From the NCBI GenBank assembly GCA_037131065.1, contig JBAXRT010000152.1:1-6386 (forward strand): 6,386 nt of DNA, in the 5' to 3' direction. Shown piece after piece: positions 5,543-6,386 of this stretch. The DNA is from JBAXRT01 sp037131065. GTDB lineage: Bacteria > Bacteroidota > Bacteroidia > Bacteroidales > FEN-979. The position numbers were made by a program, and so were the translations under genes. The notes below the pieces were generated by a model. It searched no databases and was not told where the DNA came from. It worked only from the letters and a program-made list of their open reading frames with translations. The stretch's first letter is position 1. Each line of letters starts with the position of its first letter.

Positions 5543-6385
5543 ATGAAGAGAAAGATCATTGAAATAGACGAAGAAAAATGCAACGGGTGCGGACTATGCA
5601 TTCCCAACTGCCAGGAAGGAGCCCTGAAGGTAATTGACGGGAAGGCACGGCTTATCTCCGATCTCTTTTGTGACGGTCTCGGCGCTTGCATCGGTCATTG
5701 TCCGGAAGGGGCTATTGAGATCATCGAGCGGGAGGCAGAACCGTACAATGAAACCAAAGTAATGGAGACAATTTCGGTGAAGGGTAGAAATACCATCCTT
5801 GCCCACCTCGATCATTTAAGATCACACCAGGAGCACGAACTTTTGAAAGAAGCAATCGACTATTTGAAAGAAAACAAAATTGATATAGGAACAGAAAAAT
5901 TTGAAAAACCGGAAGCGGTATTTTCAGGATGCCCGGGATCAATGGCACGTGATTTCCGGAGCGAGGCGGAAACACAACAGAAAACACCTGCAGCTGACAC
6001 CCCGTCGGAACTTCGGCAATGGCCGATCCAGTTGCACCTGCTTAATCCCCAGGCCACCTATTTAAAAAATGCCGATCTCGTGCTTGCGGCGGATTGTACT
6101 GCTTTTGCATTGGGCAGTTTTCATTCCCGCTATCTCAAAGGGAAATCCCTCGCCATTGCCTGTCCGAAACTTGATAGTAATATGGATTCTTATGTACAAA
6201 AGCTGACCACCATGATCACAACCACAAAGATCAATTCGTTGCAGGTCATTATGATGGAGGTCCCCTGTTGCGGAGGGCTTTTGCAGATGGCAAAGATGGC
6301 CCGCGAAGCAGCGGGAATAAACATTCCTATTAAGAAAAGCTACCTGAGTATACAGGGAGAGGTGCTGGAAGAGGAGTGGAGTTAA
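5543..6385 (+). CDS. Ferredoxin-like protein with cysteine-rich C-terminal domain
   Basis: 280-residue, probably cytoplasmic Fe-S protein, complete with TAA one base before the window edge. The N-terminus (about 6-62) is a two-cluster ferredoxin region. The first motif is canonical C-X2-C-X2-C-X3-C (Cys13, 16, 19, 23). The second is CDGLGACIGHCP, where Leu46 replaces the second cysteine, leaving Cys43, 49 and 53. After a charged helical linker (about 64-128), a second domain carries SGCPGS (Cys130), ELRQWPIQLHLL, AADCTAFALGSFHSRYLKG (Cys185), ACPKLD (Cys207) and VPCCGGL (Cys242-243). I recognise this overall pattern from 4Fe-4S proteins beside Rrf2 genes and hcp in anaerobes, but know of no proven biochemical function. 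Electron transfer to a partner such as hybrid cluster protein, or a role in NO or hydroxylamine handling, is inference. The start follows an A-rich leader without Shine-Dalgarno sequence, and the gene is likely co-transcribed with rrf2. Confidence 0.85.
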   Translation: MKRKIIEIDEEKCNGCGLCIPNCQEGALKVIDGKARLISDLFCDGLGACIGHCPEGAIEIIEREAEPYNETKVMETISVKGRNTILAHLDHLRSHQEHELLKEAIDYLKENKIDIGTEKFEKPEAVFSGCPGSMARDFRSEAETQQKTPAADTPSELRQWPIQLHLLNPQATYLKNADLVLAADCTAFALGSFHSRYLKGKSLAIACPKLDSNMDSYVQKLTTMITTTKINSLQVIMMEVPCCGGLLQMAKMAREAAGINIPIKKSYLSIQGEVLEEEWS

Positions 6386-6386
6386 A

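Noticed and set aside
6161..6385. A complete CCG domain in the ferredoxin-like protein
   Set aside because: C-X34-CC is present, but the required downstream CxxC is missing before the stop codon, so it is not called as a CCG domain.
1..6386. Mobile element, CRISPR array, tRNA or defence system
   Set aside because: No transposase, terminal repeats, regularly spaced repeats, tRNA-like cloverleaf or defence-type domain was found by eye. All genes have ordinary cellular family assignments.

Overview
The window looks like ordinary chromosomal DNA from a member of the Bacteroidota, perhaps an anaerobic or facultative relative of the Bacteroidales. Two independent signs support this. The secreted hydrolase ends in a type IX secretion (Por system) sorting domain, which is essentially confined to this phylum. 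Several intergenic regions also carry the Bacteroidota-type -7 element TAnnTTTG in sensible positions, with little Shine-Dalgarno sequence. No tRNA, rRNA, CRISPR array, insertion sequence or phage gene was seen, and no gap between genes exceeds about 180 bases.

Layout, left to right. The last 24 codons of an unidentified plus-strand gene end at 77 and converge on a minus-strand LysE/RhtB-type exporter (93-755). A 179-bp divergent intergenic region follows, with a -7 element for the exporter and a GC-rich inverted repeat. Next come two plus-strand genes. One is a membrane-anchored endonuclease/exonuclease/phosphatase-fold protein (935-2002). The other is an RluA-family pseudouridine synthase with an S4 domain (2051-2926). 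The latter meets, tail to tail with one base between, a minus-strand SpoU/TrmH-family RNA 2'-O-methyltransferase (2928-3728). That gene lies downstream of, and is probably co-transcribed with, a secreted alpha/beta hydrolase carrying a T9SS sorting domain (3766-4944).

The right end is the most coherent module. A divergent promoter region (about 4945-5096) separates the hydrolase from an Rrf2-family regulator (5097-5495). The regulator has three cysteines suited to holding an Fe-S cluster. It is followed after 47 bp by a 280-residue protein (5543-6385) with an N-terminal two-cluster ferredoxin region and a cysteine-rich C-terminal domain. The second ferredoxin motif lacks one cysteine, and the C-terminal domain has a C-X34-CC pattern. 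In my recollection this pair often lies beside hcp (hybrid cluster protein) in anaerobes, which would make it a redox or nitrosative-stress unit. The partner would lie just past the right edge and cannot be seen here.

The exporter, EEP protein, two RNA-modification enzymes and hydrolase show no clear shared pathway. The only candidate for something less described is the Rrf2/cysteine-rich ferredoxin pair and its promoter region.
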